DNA of 64,000 bases from Gemmatimonadaceae bacterium (GTDB lineage Bacteria > Gemmatimonadota > Gemmatimonadetes > Gemmatimonadales > Gemmatimonadaceae). The notes under the pieces were generated by a model. The model was not told the DNA's origin, did no database searches, and saw only the letters and a list, made by a program, of their open reading frames with translations. The position numbers and the translations under genes are program-made. Below, one piece after another: positions 42,796-51,560 of the stretch. The stretch lies in NCBI GenBank assembly GCA_020851035.1, contig JADZDM010000012.1:303021-367020 (forward strand), in the 5' to 3' direction. Position 1 is the stretch's first letter, and each line of letters starts with the position of its first letter.

Positions 42796-44679
42796 ATGTC
42801 CATCCTCGACCGAGTGAAGTCTCCCGCCGACCTGAAGGGGTTGTCGCGCGACGAGCTCCGGACGTTGTCCGCGGAGATGCGGGCGTTCCTGATCGACAAC
42901 TGTTCGCGCACCGGCGGCCACATCGGGGCCGGACTCGGCGTGGTCGAGCTGAGCGTTGCATTGCACGCCGTGCTCGACACGCCGGTGGACCAGCTGGTCT
43001 GGGACGTGGGACACCAGGGCTATCCGCACAAGCTGCTCACGGGCCGGCGCGACGAGTTCAGGACGCTGCGCCAGGAGGACGGCATGTCCGGCTTCCTCAA
43101 GCGCACCGAGAGTGAGTACGACACCTTCGGCGCCGGCCATGCGGCGACCGCCGTCTCCGCCGCCTACGGCATGGCGGTGGGCCGCGACCTCAATGGCGAG
43201 CACTTCAAGGTGGCGGCGATCCTCGGTGACGGCGCACTCTCCTGCGGCCTGGCGTACGAGGGACTCAACAACGCCGGCAGCTCCGACCGCGACATCATCA
43301 TCATCCTGAACGACAACGAGATGTCCATCGCCCCGAACGTCGGCGCGATGCACAAGTACCTCGTGAGCGTGCAGCGCAACCCGCTCTACAACCGCGTGCG
43401 CAGCGCCGTCGGCGACATCGTCGACAACGCGCCGGGCCCGATCGGCACGCTGGTGCGGAAGTGGGAGGAGAGCGTGAAGAGCTTCCTCACGCCGGGCGTG
43501 CTGTTCGAGGAGCTGGGCTTCCGGTACTTCGGCCCGATCGACGGCCACGACATGGACGCGCTGATGGACACGCTCACCGCCGTGCGCGACCTGAAGACGC
43601 CACGCCTGGTGCACGTCATCACGCAGAAGGGGAAGGGTTTCCCGGCCGGCGAGCACGGCGAGAAGTGGCACGCCCTCCCGCCGGGGCACGACCCCGCCAC
43701 GGGCAAGCAGCGCACGGCGTCCACCGCCAACCCGGCCTACACGGCCATCTTCGGCCAGGGGCTGGCCGACCTGATGACGGAGCATGCCGAGGTGGCGGCG
43801 ATCACGGCGGCCATGCCAAGCGGCACCGGCATCGGCACCGTCGGCAAGGCACACCCGGCGCGCACCTTCGACGTCGGCATCGCCGAGGGCCACGCCGTGA
43901 CGTTCGCGGCCGGCCTCGCCACGCGCGGCATCAAGCCGGTGGTCGCGATCTACTCCACCTTCCTGCAGCGCGCGTACGACAACGTGATCCACGACTGCGC
44001 CATCCAGCACCTGCCGGTGGTGTTCGCCATGGACCGCGCCGGCTTCGTGGGTGAGGACGGCGAGACGCACATGGGGCTGTACGACATCGCCTACATGCTG
44101 ACCATCCCGTACATGACGGTCACCGCCCCGAAGGACGCGACCGAGATGCTCGCGTTGCTGCGCACGGGCGTGGAACAGAACGAGGGGCCGTTCTCGCTGC
44201 GCTACCCGCGTGATGCCGCCCCCGACACCGTGCCGCCGATGTCCACCATCGCGCCCATCGCCCACGGCACCTGGGACGTGCTGCGCCGCGGCAGCGAGTT
44301 CGCGATCCTCGCGGTGGGCACGATGGTCAACGAGTCGCTCGCCGCCGCCGAGGCGCTGGCGGCGGAGGGGATCAACGTCACCGTGGTGAACTGCCGCTAC
44401 CTCAAGCCGTACGATGCCCTCACGCTCTCCGCGCTGCTCGCCGACCACCGCCAGCTGCTGGTGGTGGAGGAAGGGACGGTGGTGAACGGATTCGGCGCCT
44501 ACATGGCCCAGGTGGTGTCGAAGATCGACGCGTCCGTGCGCGTCACGGCGCACGGCATTCCCGACCGCTTCATCTACGCCGCGTCACGGCAGCGGCAGCT
44601 CGCCATGTGCGGGCTGGATGCGACGGGCATCGCCGACAAGGTCCGCTCGCTCCACGAAACCGAAGCGCTGGCCGGGTGA
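42796..44679 (+). CDS. dxs: 1-deoxy-D-xylulose-5-phosphate synthase
   Basis: Thiamine diphosphate enzyme that condenses pyruvate and glyceraldehyde 3-phosphate, the first step of the MEP pathway. The 627-residue protein has VWDVGHQGYPHKLLTGRRDEF, the TPP motif starting GDGALSCGLAYEGLNNAG (about 144), GEHGEKWH, the pyrimidine-domain GIAEGHAVTFAAGLA, and AMDRAGFVGEDGETHMGLYD, followed by the transketolase C-terminal domain. ATG at 42796 with TTGGAG seven nt upstream; the in-frame TTG at 42784 overlaps this site and is rejected. Overlaps nadK by 4 nt. Confidence 0.97.
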   Translation: MSILDRVKSPADLKGLSRDELRTLSAEMRAFLIDNCSRTGGHIGAGLGVVELSVALHAVLDTPVDQLVWDVGHQGYPHKLLTGRRDEFRTLRQEDGMSGFLKRTESEYDTFGAGHAATAVSAAYGMAVGRDLNGEHFKVAAILGDGALSCGLAYEGLNNAGSSDRDIIIILNDNEMSIAPNVGAMHKYLVSVQRNPLYNRVRSAVGDIVDNAPGPIGTLVRKWEESVKSFLTPGVLFEELGFRYFGPIDGHDMDALMDTLTAVRDLKTPRLVHVITQKGKGFPAGEHGEKWHALPPGHDPATGKQRTASTANPAYTAIFGQGLADLMTEHAEVAAITAAMPSGTGIGTVGKAHPARTFDVGIAEGHAVTFAAGLATRGIKPVVAIYSTFLQRAYDNVIHDCAIQHLPVVFAMDRAGFVGEDGETHMGLYDIAYMLTIPYMTVTAPKDATEMLALLRTGVEQNEGPFSLRYPRDAAPDTVPPMSTIAPIAHGTWDVLRRGSEFAILAVGTMVNESLAAAEALAAEGINVTVVNCRYLKPYDALTLSALLADHRQLLVVEEGTVVNGFGAYMAQVVSKIDASVRVTAHGIPDRFIYAASRQRQLAMCGLDATGIADKVRSLHETEALAG

Positions 44680-45542
44680 CCATCCGTCTCGGCGTCATCG
44701 GGCACCGCGGGTACGAGGGGCTCCAGGATGTGCTGGCCGAGCTGCAGCGCCTGTCGCCGCCGCTCGGCCTGTCACTGTTCGTGGAACGCGGCCTGGTGGA
44801 CGATCCGCGCGATGCCGCGCCACTGACGGAGGAGACCCCGCTCGACCTGCTCCTCACGATGGGCGGCGACGGCACCTTCCTCCGTGGCGCGCGCTTCCTG
44901 CGTGGCCGGCAGATCCCGATCGCCGGGCTCAACCTCGGCCGCCTCGGGTTCCTGACGTCGGGGTCGCGCGAGCACCTCGAGCGCAGCCTGCGCTGCATCG
45001 CCGCGGCGGGCTACGTCGTGGAGCGCCGCATGGCGCTCGAGGCGCACGTCACGGACGCCGGCGGACGCGTGCACTACGGCTGGCGTGCCGTGAACGACGT
45101 CGTGCTGCACAAGGGTGGCTTCGCGCGCGTGCTCCAGCTGCGCGCCACCGTGGATGGGGAGGAGGTCGCGCGCTACTCCGCCGACGGCGTGATCGCCGCC
45201 ACCCCCACGGGGTCCACCGCCTACTCGCTCTCGGCTGGCGGGCCCGTGATCGTCCCGACCGTCGAGTCGATCCTGCTGACGCCCGTCTCGCCGCACACGC
45301 TCGCGATGCGCCCGGTGGTGCTGCCGCCGACCGCGAAGCTCACGCTCGAGGTGCTCCGCGAGGCGACCGAACTGCTCATCACGGTGGACGGGCAGGTTGG
45401 CGCGACCTTCGGCGCCGGCGAGACCCTGCATGTGCAGCGCTCCGCCGACCCGGTGCTGATCGCGCGGCTGGACGACGCGAGCTTCTTCTTCACGCGCCTG
45501 CGGGACAAGCTCGGCTGGGGCGGTCTGGCCGACCGCGACTAG
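44676..45542 (+). CDS. nadK: NAD kinase
   Basis: Phosphorylates NAD+ to NADP+. The 288-residue protein contains the catalytic LLTMGGDGTFLRGAR, GLNLGRLGFLT, NDVVLHKG (the NE/D motif), and the glycine-rich YSADGVIAATPTGSTAYSLSAGGP, followed by MRPVVLP. GTG at 44676 overlaps the dxs stop as GTGA; the longer frame from 44607 lies entirely inside dxs. recN begins 12 nt after its stop. Confidence 0.96.
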   Translation: MTIRLGVIGHRGYEGLQDVLAELQRLSPPLGLSLFVERGLVDDPRDAAPLTEETPLDLLLTMGGDGTFLRGARFLRGRQIPIAGLNLGRLGFLTSGSREHLERSLRCIAAAGYVVERRMALEAHVTDAGGRVHYGWRAVNDVVLHKGGFARVLQLRATVDGEEVARYSADGVIAATPTGSTAYSLSAGGPVIVPTVESILLTPVSPHTLAMRPVVLPPTAKLTLEVLREATELLITVDGQVGATFGAGETLHVQRSADPVLIARLDDASFFFTRLRDKLGWGGLADRD

Positions 45543-45554
45543 GAGCGCCGGGTC

Positions 45555-47276
45555 GTGCTGCTGGAACTCCGGATCCGCGACCTCGCCATCATCCGCCAGG
45601 TGTCGCTGCCACTCGCCGCCGGCTTCAACGTGCTGAGCGGCGAGACGGGTGCCGGCAAGTCGATCATCGTCGGCGCGCTGACCGTGCTCCTGGGTGAGCG
45701 GGCCAGTGCCGACATGATCCGGCCGGGCGCCGAGCGGGCCACGGTCGAGGGCGTGTTCGATGTCGCCTCGCAACGCGACGTCCTCGATGCGCTCGACGAG
45801 CGGGGACTCGAGCACGAGGATGGGGTGCTGGTGCTGCGTCGCGAGATCGCGCCGGGCCGTGCGCGGGCGTGGGTGAACGGCACGCCGGTCACGGCGGCGG
45901 TGCTGGGGGCGATCGGCCGGCTGCTGGTGACCGTGCATGGCCAGCACGAGGCGCACACGCTGATGGACGCGACGGCGCAACGCCGCTGGCTCGACACCGC
46001 CGCCGGCGCACTGGGCACCGCCCGTGACGTGGTCGCGCGCCACGCGGACGTGGCCGCGGCGCAGGCGGCGATCGCCGAGCACCACACGCGGCAGCGCGAG
46101 GCAGCCCAGCGCGCCGACTACCTGCGACATGTCGTCGACGAGATCGACAGGGCGCAGTTGTCCCCGGGCGAGGACGAGCGGCTCACCGAGGAACTGCAGC
46201 GGCTCGAGCACGCGGGTGAGTTGCGGGCGCTGGCCGCACAGGTGGTGCAACGACTCGACGGCGGCGAGGATGACGACAGCGGCCTGCTGCACCAGGTTGG
46301 TGCCGTGCAGCGCCTGCTGTCACAGCTCCGCCGCATCGATGCCGGCACCGAGCGGCTGGCCCAGCTCGGTGACGAGGCGGCCTACGCGCTGGAAGAGCTG
46401 ATGCGCGACGCCGACGTGTACGCCGCCGGCGTGGAGCTTGACCCGGAGCGGCTGGCCGAGGCACAGCGCCGCCGTGACGTGGTCTTCCGCCTGCTGAAGA
46501 AGTACGGCCCGACCGCCGCCGACGTGCTGGCACAGGCCGAGGCGGCGCGCGACGGATTGCGCCTGGTGGACGACGCCGACGTGGCGCTGCGGCGGCTCGA
46601 GGACACGCTCCGCGCCGCACGCGATGGCTTCGTCCGGTCCGCATCCGCGCTCAGCGAGGCACGGCACCGCACGGCGCAGGCACTCGGTGACACCGTCACC
46701 ACGCAGCTGCCGGCACTCGGGCTTCCCGAGGGGCGCTTCGTCGTCGCCCTCACGCCCCGCGACGAACCCGGTCCGTCCGGGAACGAGGAGGTGGAGTTCC
46801 GCGTGGCACTCAACGCCGGCCATGAGGCGCGGCCACTTGCGCGCGTGGCGAGCGGCGGTGAGCTCTCGCGCGTGATGCTCGCGCTCGCGAGCACGCAGGC
46901 TGCGAAGGACAGCGTGCCGACGCTGGTGTTCGACGAGATCGACGCGGGAATCGGCGGGCGGGTGGGGCAGCAGGTGGGCGACGCCCTGCGCGCGCTCGCA
47001 GCCCGGCACCAGGTGTTCGCGATCACCCACCTCGCGCAACTGGCGTCACGCGCGCACCACCAGATCGTGGTGGAGAAGGGGACGGCCGACGGCGTCACGT
47101 CCACCGATGTGCGGGTGGTGACGGGCAGTGAGCGGGCGCGGGAGGTCTCGCGCATGCTCGGCGGCGACCCGCTCAGCCCGGTGGGCATTGCGCACGCCGA
47201 GGAATTGCTGCGCGGCGCCGGCGACATGACACCCGGCACGTCACCGCCCCGCGGGCGCCCAACGAAGAAGCGCTGA
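45555..47276 (+). CDS. recN: DNA repair protein RecN
   Basis: SMC-like ATPase that holds DNA ends together during double-strand-break repair. The 573-residue protein has the head ATPase split by a coiled coil: Walker A SGETGAGKSIIVGAL near residue 30, the QHEAHTLMD lead-in to the coiled coil, then the C-terminal lobe with RVASGGELSRVMLAL (signature), TLVFDEIDAGIGGRVGQQVG (Walker B) and VFAITHLAQLASRA. GTG at 45555 with AGGAG nine nt upstream, overlapping the nadK stop. It converges with the outer-membrane protein gene, 4 bp away. Confidence 0.96.
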   Translation: MLLELRIRDLAIIRQVSLPLAAGFNVLSGETGAGKSIIVGALTVLLGERASADMIRPGAERATVEGVFDVASQRDVLDALDERGLEHEDGVLVLRREIAPGRARAWVNGTPVTAAVLGAIGRLLVTVHGQHEAHTLMDATAQRRWLDTAAGALGTARDVVARHADVAAAQAAIAEHHTRQREAAQRADYLRHVVDEIDRAQLSPGEDERLTEELQRLEHAGELRALAAQVVQRLDGGEDDDSGLLHQVGAVQRLLSQLRRIDAGTERLAQLGDEAAYALEELMRDADVYAAGVELDPERLAEAQRRRDVVFRLLKKYGPTAADVLAQAEAARDGLRLVDDADVALRRLEDTLRAARDGFVRSASALSEARHRTAQALGDTVTTQLPALGLPEGRFVVALTPRDEPGPSGNEEVEFRVALNAGHEARPLARVASGGELSRVMLALASTQAAKDSVPTLVFDEIDAGIGGRVGQQVGDALRALAARHQVFAITHLAQLASRAHHQIVVEKGTADGVTSTDVRVVTGSERAREVSRMLGGDPLSPVGIAHAEELLRGAGDMTPGTSPPRGRPTKKR

Positions 47277-47280
47277 TCCG

Positions 47281-48963
47281 TCAGGACCTCGGGTAGAAGC
47301 GCAGCTGGAACTGGTGGACCGAGATCTTCTGGATGAGCCCACCGCGACCGGCGACGGTGCGTGAGTTGAAGTACTGCACCTCGATCGGCAGCCGGGTCCT
47401 GCCGCGTGCGCGAGTGGCCATGGTGGAGTAGGTGAAGCCCCAGCCGAGGCGCTGCTCCGAGCCGCCGGTCTGCGCATCGAGCGTGCTGGCGTCCAGCGGC
47501 AGCGGCGCATCGAGGCCGCTGAGCGTGACCGGCACCAGGTAGGTGCCGGTGTGGCGGTCCTCGCCCTTGTGCCGGAAGAGGTACTGCGCGGCGAATGCGA
47601 AGTTGTCGCTCACCACCCAGCGCGGCGTGAACTCCACTTCAAGCACGTCACCGAGGTTCCGGTCCACGACCTGCTGCCGGTACGCCGGCGCCCACACATC
47701 CTCCGGGGTGCCGGTGATGCGCCGGACCGGCTGGTCGGGGAGCTGCATGGTGTAACGCCCCACCACCGAGCCGAAGAAGCGGCGACCGTACAGCACATCG
47801 GTGAAGGAGCGCACCTCGACGTCGTTCTGGCCGTCGCCCGTGCCGACATCGAGGAAATGGTCAGGGGCATCGATGGTGCCCGTACCGGCGCGGAACGCGG
47901 CGCCGACACTCTGGCGCAGGCTCAGTCCGCGCGGCAGGAAGCGGGTGGTGTCACTGCCACCGAACGCATCGAAGAGGCGGAACTTGGCGCCGATCTCGAT
48001 GTCGCCGATGCCCTGGCGGGTGATGGTCCGGATCGGCTGCACGAGCAGGCCGAGGGTCGAGTCGGACGTTACTCGCAGCAGCGTCGCGGGCGTGAAGGCC
48101 GGCGCCCGTGTCGGGCCGGCTGCATTCAGCGCCGTCACGCCCAGCGCCGCGTATTGAGAGCGGAAGGTGCTGATGCGATTCCGGATTGCGGAATCCGCCG
48201 CGCCGCCGACGGACGGCACGACGACTGCCCCGCGGTTCGGGAGGCTGCCGTACAGCACGGTGAACGCGTCCAGGAACGCCGTCGTGCCGGCCGTGATGGT
48301 CGGCCCGTTCGCGAGGATGGTTGGGCACTGCGCGTTGAACGCCGGGTCGGCGGTGCACTGGCCGATCAGGGTCGACAGCTGGCTCGCGGCCGAGTTGAGT
48401 TCGCTCACGAGGGTGCCATTGGTGGTCGAGGCGGAATCGCGCACGCCCGCAGTGCCTGAGCGAATGGGGTTCACGCCGACGTTCCCGCCTGGCGTTCCGC
48501 CGTTGATGTTCAGGCTTGCCTCGTTGCGGGCACTCACCAGGGGCACCATCACGCTGACCTGGAGCCGGCTGGTGATACCGGCTTCGAGCAGGATCGGCGT
48601 CACCTGCGTCCGCACACTGGACGAGAGCTGGGTGCGCCCGAGGTTGAGCGTGAAGGCGTTGTTGCCGGTGAGCGTGCGGAGGGCGGCCTGTGCGGACGCC
48701 AGTCCCGGGAACTGCGCGACGCCGAGCGTGTCGCTGGAGAAGTCGATCCCGAGCGGCTCGAGCGCACCGTCTGCGCGACCGGCCGTGCCGCGGCCGTAGC
48801 GATGGCTGGCATCCGTGATCGAGGTGCCAAGCACCACCCGCACCGTCCGCCGCGAGAGCGTGAGGGCATCGTCACCCGGGCCGCGGAGGGGCTGGGCCAC
48901 GGCCTGTCCGGCGGCGGATGCCAGCATCGCCAGCAGCGTGCACGCGAGCGCACCCGTTCGCAT
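47281..48963 (-). CDS. Predicted outer-membrane beta-barrel protein
   Basis: A 560-residue exported protein I cannot assign to a named family. From the ATG at 48963 it starts with a signal peptide (TGALACTLLAMLASAAGQAVAQ, cleavage after AVA). The mature part is rich in alternating hydrophobic/polar strands with aromatic ends (VVGRYTMQLP, FAFAAQYLFRHKGEDR, LPIEVQYFNSRTV) and ends HQFQLRFYPRS, as expected for a barrel with an aromatic near the C-terminus. A Ser/Thr/Ala-rich stretch with two Cys (CTADPAFNAQC) lies in the middle and may be a surface loop. No TonB-dependent plug motif. Divergent from the gene at 49080. Confidence 0.65.
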   Translation of the reverse strand: MRTGALACTLLAMLASAAGQAVAQPLRGPGDDALTLSRRTVRVVLGTSITDASHRYGRGTAGRADGALEPLGIDFSSDTLGVAQFPGLASAQAALRTLTGNNAFTLNLGRTQLSSSVRTQVTPILLEAGITSRLQVSVMVPLVSARNEASLNINGGTPGGNVGVNPIRSGTAGVRDSASTTNGTLVSELNSAASQLSTLIGQCTADPAFNAQCPTILANGPTITAGTTAFLDAFTVLYGSLPNRGAVVVPSVGGAADSAIRNRISTFRSQYAALGVTALNAAGPTRAPAFTPATLLRVTSDSTLGLLVQPIRTITRQGIGDIEIGAKFRLFDAFGGSDTTRFLPRGLSLRQSVGAAFRAGTGTIDAPDHFLDVGTGDGQNDVEVRSFTDVLYGRRFFGSVVGRYTMQLPDQPVRRITGTPEDVWAPAYRQQVVDRNLGDVLEVEFTPRWVVSDNFAFAAQYLFRHKGEDRHTGTYLVPVTLSGLDAPLPLDASTLDAQTGGSEQRLGWGFTYSTMATRARGRTRLPIEVQYFNSRTVAGRGGLIQKISVHQFQLRFYPRS

Positions 48964-49079
48964 ATGTTCTGTTCTCTCGGGCAAGGGTCATCCACGCGGT
49001 GGCCGGCGCGCGAGTGGTGCCACTGCCGTGGTCATCCAGCCGTCGAGCCGATACCGGCCAATTTACTCCCGTCCACCGC

Positions 49080-50870
49080 ATGGACCGCATCCCGCTCCCG
49101 ATCGTTCCCTGGCAGCTCACCGGCAACCACTGGCTGGCGCTGCCGTGCATCCACCCGGCGACGGGTGCGATCCACCGGCTGAGTGTCCTGCACCGCGGTG
49201 CACGCGCCGCACTCGAGTTCGTGGCCGCCGCCCCCGCCGGATCCACCAGCGAGTCCTCCGGTGATGCGCCGTTGCTGCGCCCGGTGCTGACCGTCGACGG
49301 TGAGACCGTGGCACTCGGCGCCGCCGGCATGGCATGGGAGCGGGCTCTCGGCTGGCTGCCGACGTTCACCTGCACCCCCGGCGCACTGCTGATCCGCGGG
49401 ATGGTGTTCTGCCCGTTCGGGCGCGACGCCGACATGGCGGGCGCCGTGTACACCTTCGCGATCGAGAACCGCGGCACCAAGGCCCGGGCGGTGTCCCTCG
49501 CACTGGTGGGGGAGGGCGGCGCGCTGGTGCCCCGGGTGCGCCGCGCGCGTCCCCCGGCCGGACGCCTGCAGGCCGCCATCGCCGATGGGGTCGTGGTGCT
49601 CGACCCGGGCGTCACGCCGGGCCTCGCCGCCTTCGCGCTGGCGGCCGATGGCGAGGGCGAGGTGCATGCCGGTGCCGACGGCGCCACGCGCATCGCGCGC
49701 ACCGTGACGATCCAGCCTGGCGCGCGTGAGGAGCTGGCCTTCTACATCGCCGCCGGCCCGGAGCGTGACGGCGCGATCGCCACCTCGGCCGCGATGAAGC
49801 GCCGCGGCTGGCAGTGGTTGCTGGCCGCGACCCGCGACGCGCTCAGCGCACTGCAGCAGGCCACCGGCAGCGAATCGCTCGACCGGCTCGTGAACCAGAA
49901 CCTGCTCTTCGCGTACTTTTACGCCGTCGGACGCGCGCTCGACGACGCACACTTCTACATCATGCGGACGCGCGTGCCCTGGCACTCGGCCGGCGTCACG
50001 ATGCGCGACTGGGATGCGCTGATGATGACCCTCCCCGCGGTGCAGCTCGCGGATCCGGGGCTGGCGCGCGAGCTGCTGCTGCGCATGTGCGAACTGCACG
50101 GCTACGCCCCCGGACGCGGCACCCACTACTTCGACGGCACGATGTTCGAGCCCGCGTTCTCGCTCGAGGGCGCCGCCGCGTACGTGCTGGCCGTGGATCG
50201 GTATGCCGCCGAGGCGAAGGACGAGCAGATCGTCGACGACCCCGTGCTCGCCGACACGCTCTACCTCGTCAACGACGAACTGGCGGAGCGGCGGCATCCG
50301 GACCTTGCGCTGTATTCCACCGAGGTCACGCTCTCGGGAAGTGTGGCACCGTTGCCGTACACGGCACACGGCAACGCCGTCGTGGCGCTGGCGCTTGACA
50401 TCCTCCGTCGCACCCTCGACGAGGAGACGGCGCGCGACGTGCCCGACGGCGAGGCCGTGCGGGCCGCGCTGCAGCGCAGCTTCGAGCGCAGCGAGGCGGG
50501 TAAGCGGTTGCTCTGCACAGCACTGGACCTGTCCGGCAGCGAGTCGCGGCAGGACGACGCCGTCGGATCGGTGCTCTGGCTGCCCCTCTACGGTGCCATC
50601 GCACCCGATGATGCCGTCTTCCGCCGCACCGCCCGCGCACACGCCACACCCGCGAACGCGCTCAGCACGATCCTGGCGCGACTCTGTGGACCGGACAGCG
50701 TGCAGGTGCTCGAATGGTTGCGTCGCGCCCCGCTGGATGGTGGCGTGGCCGCGGAGTTCGTCGACGCAGAGGGGCGCGCGACGGCGAACGGTGGCGATGC
50801 CGCGCTGGCCGGCCTGCTGGCGGCCACCGTGTGCAGCATGACGCGCCAGCAGGATCCCGGGGAGGGGTGA
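49080..50870 (+). CDS. Six-hairpin glycosidase-like protein
   Basis: A 596-residue protein with an N-terminal beta-sandwich part and a C-terminal helical region. The segment HSAGVTMRDWDALMMTLPAVQLADP, with ELLLRMCELHGYAPGRGTHYFDG, looks like an (alpha/alpha)6 six-hairpin toroid of the amylo-glucosidase/debranching type. A catalytic acid pair cannot be assigned with certainty. No signal peptide, so cytoplasmic. ATG at 49080 is preferred; the frame stays open back to 48918 without a ribosome-binding site. Function in glycogen or oligosaccharide metabolism is inference. It is followed by the tRNA-Gly gene. Confidence 0.6.
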   Translation: MDRIPLPIVPWQLTGNHWLALPCIHPATGAIHRLSVLHRGARAALEFVAAAPAGSTSESSGDAPLLRPVLTVDGETVALGAAGMAWERALGWLPTFTCTPGALLIRGMVFCPFGRDADMAGAVYTFAIENRGTKARAVSLALVGEGGALVPRVRRARPPAGRLQAAIADGVVVLDPGVTPGLAAFALAADGEGEVHAGADGATRIARTVTIQPGAREELAFYIAAGPERDGAIATSAAMKRRGWQWLLAATRDALSALQQATGSESLDRLVNQNLLFAYFYAVGRALDDAHFYIMRTRVPWHSAGVTMRDWDALMMTLPAVQLADPGLARELLLRMCELHGYAPGRGTHYFDGTMFEPAFSLEGAAAYVLAVDRYAAEAKDEQIVDDPVLADTLYLVNDELAERRHPDLALYSTEVTLSGSVAPLPYTAHGNAVVALALDILRRTLDEETARDVPDGEAVRAALQRSFERSEAGKRLLCTALDLSGSESRQDDAVGSVLWLPLYGAIAPDDAVFRRTARAHATPANALSTILARLCGPDSVQVLEWLRRAPLDGGVAAEFVDAEGRATANGGDAALAGLLAATVCSMTRQQDPGEG

Positions 50871-50918
50871 GGAACCACCCGCCGCACACCGGCGCAGCCA
50901 CCGGCTGCACCGGTGTGC

Positions 50919-50947
50919 TTGTCGGGCCAGACGTCCCCGCCTACCTT
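50919..50947 (+). promoter_or_regulatory. Promoter of tRNA-Gly (TTGTCG-N17-TACCTT)
   Basis: TTGTCG at 50919-50924, 17-nt spacer, TACCTT at 50942-50947. The tRNA 5' end follows 9 nt after the -10 box. Confidence 0.6.
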
Positions 50948-50956
50948 TCCGTGCAT

Positions 50957-51029
50957 GCGGGAATAGCTCAGTTGGTAGAGCACAACCTTGCCAAGGTTGG
51001 GGTCGCGGGTTCGAGTCCCGTTTCCCGCT
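50957..51029 (+). tRNA. tRNA-Gly (anticodon GCC)
   Basis: Complete 73-nt cloverleaf: acceptor stem GCGGGAA/TTCCCGC, D arm GCTC/GAGC, anticodon stem CAACC/GGTTG with loop TTGCCAA (anticodon GCC), 5-nt variable loop, T stem GCGGG/CCCGT with the loop TTCGAGT. Discriminator base T; CCA is not encoded. Confidence 0.97.
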
Positions 51030-51036
51030 CTGATGT

Positions 51037-51074
51037 CACGACGCGCGGTTCCCATCCGGGGACCGCGCGTCGTG
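51037..51074 (+). terminator. 17-bp hairpin after tRNA-Gly
   Basis: CACGACGCGCGGTTCCC (51037-51053) pairs fully (one T-G wobble) with 51058-51074 around the tetraloop ATCC, 7 nt after the tRNA. Very stable; probably the tRNA terminator although no T-tract follows. Confidence 0.65.
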
Positions 51075-51236
51075 CATCCGGCCCGGGCCAGGCCGCATGC
51101 CCCACCGCCGCGGGCGGATGGTATGCCCTGGGGCCAATCGTGCAACGCCCGCACAGGCCGCAGCTTTCGGGGTGCAGGACGGCGCCGTGCATGCAGCACG
51201 CTGCCGGGACCTGTGACTCTCAGTGAGGTCCGCACC

Positions 51237-51518
51237 ATGCCCACACGCCCGAAGCCGGAAGACGAGGAGAACATCCGCCAGCAGCCGGAGGCCGCGGATG
51301 TCGCGAGCTACGTCGCGAATTCGAGCGACGAACTGCTGACGCGGCCCGCCGAGGAGGACAATCCGTTTGCGGTGTCGTCCGAGGATGGCCAGGGTGACCG
51401 GGACATCGACCTCGACACCGAGCAGATGGTGGTGGATCCGGCCTCGCCGGACAGTGCGCGCCGCCGCCGTCCCACGGGTGGCGCACTCCCCGATCCCGAC
51501 GCACCCGAGCGCGCCTGA
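51237..51518 (+). CDS. Acidic, probably disordered small protein
   Basis: A 93-residue protein without a recognisable family. The sequence is strongly acidic in the first two thirds (KPEDEENIRQQPEAADVA, PAEEDNPFAVSSEDG, DIDLDTEQMVVDP) and basic near the end (ARRRRPTGG), with almost no hydrophobic core, so it is probably intrinsically disordered. ATG at 51237 has GTGAGG about 9 nt upstream, which supports a real gene; the upstream frame runs through the tRNA and is discarded. It precedes uvrA2, which seems to have its own promoter. Function unknown. Confidence 0.55.
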   Translation: MPTRPKPEDEENIRQQPEAADVASYVANSSDELLTRPAEEDNPFAVSSEDGQGDRDIDLDTEQMVVDPASPDSARRRRPTGGALPDPDAPERA

Positions 51519-51548
51519 CGGTCAGGGGAGTCCGCGATCGCCCGTGGC

Positions 51549-51554
51549 TATCCT
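51549..51554 (+). promoter_or_regulatory. -10 element of uvrA2 (leaderless spacing)
   Basis: TATCCT at 51549-51554 ends 6 nt before the ATG at 51561. No convincing -35 box at 17 nt. No ribosome-binding site at normal distance. Confidence 0.35.
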
Positions 51555-51560
51555 TGGTGG

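Noticed and set aside
41284..44553. 1089-codon open frame on the minus strand opposite xseA, ispA and dxs
   Set aside because: His/Arg/Ala-rich shadow without motifs; the plus-strand genes in this interval are all well-conserved families.
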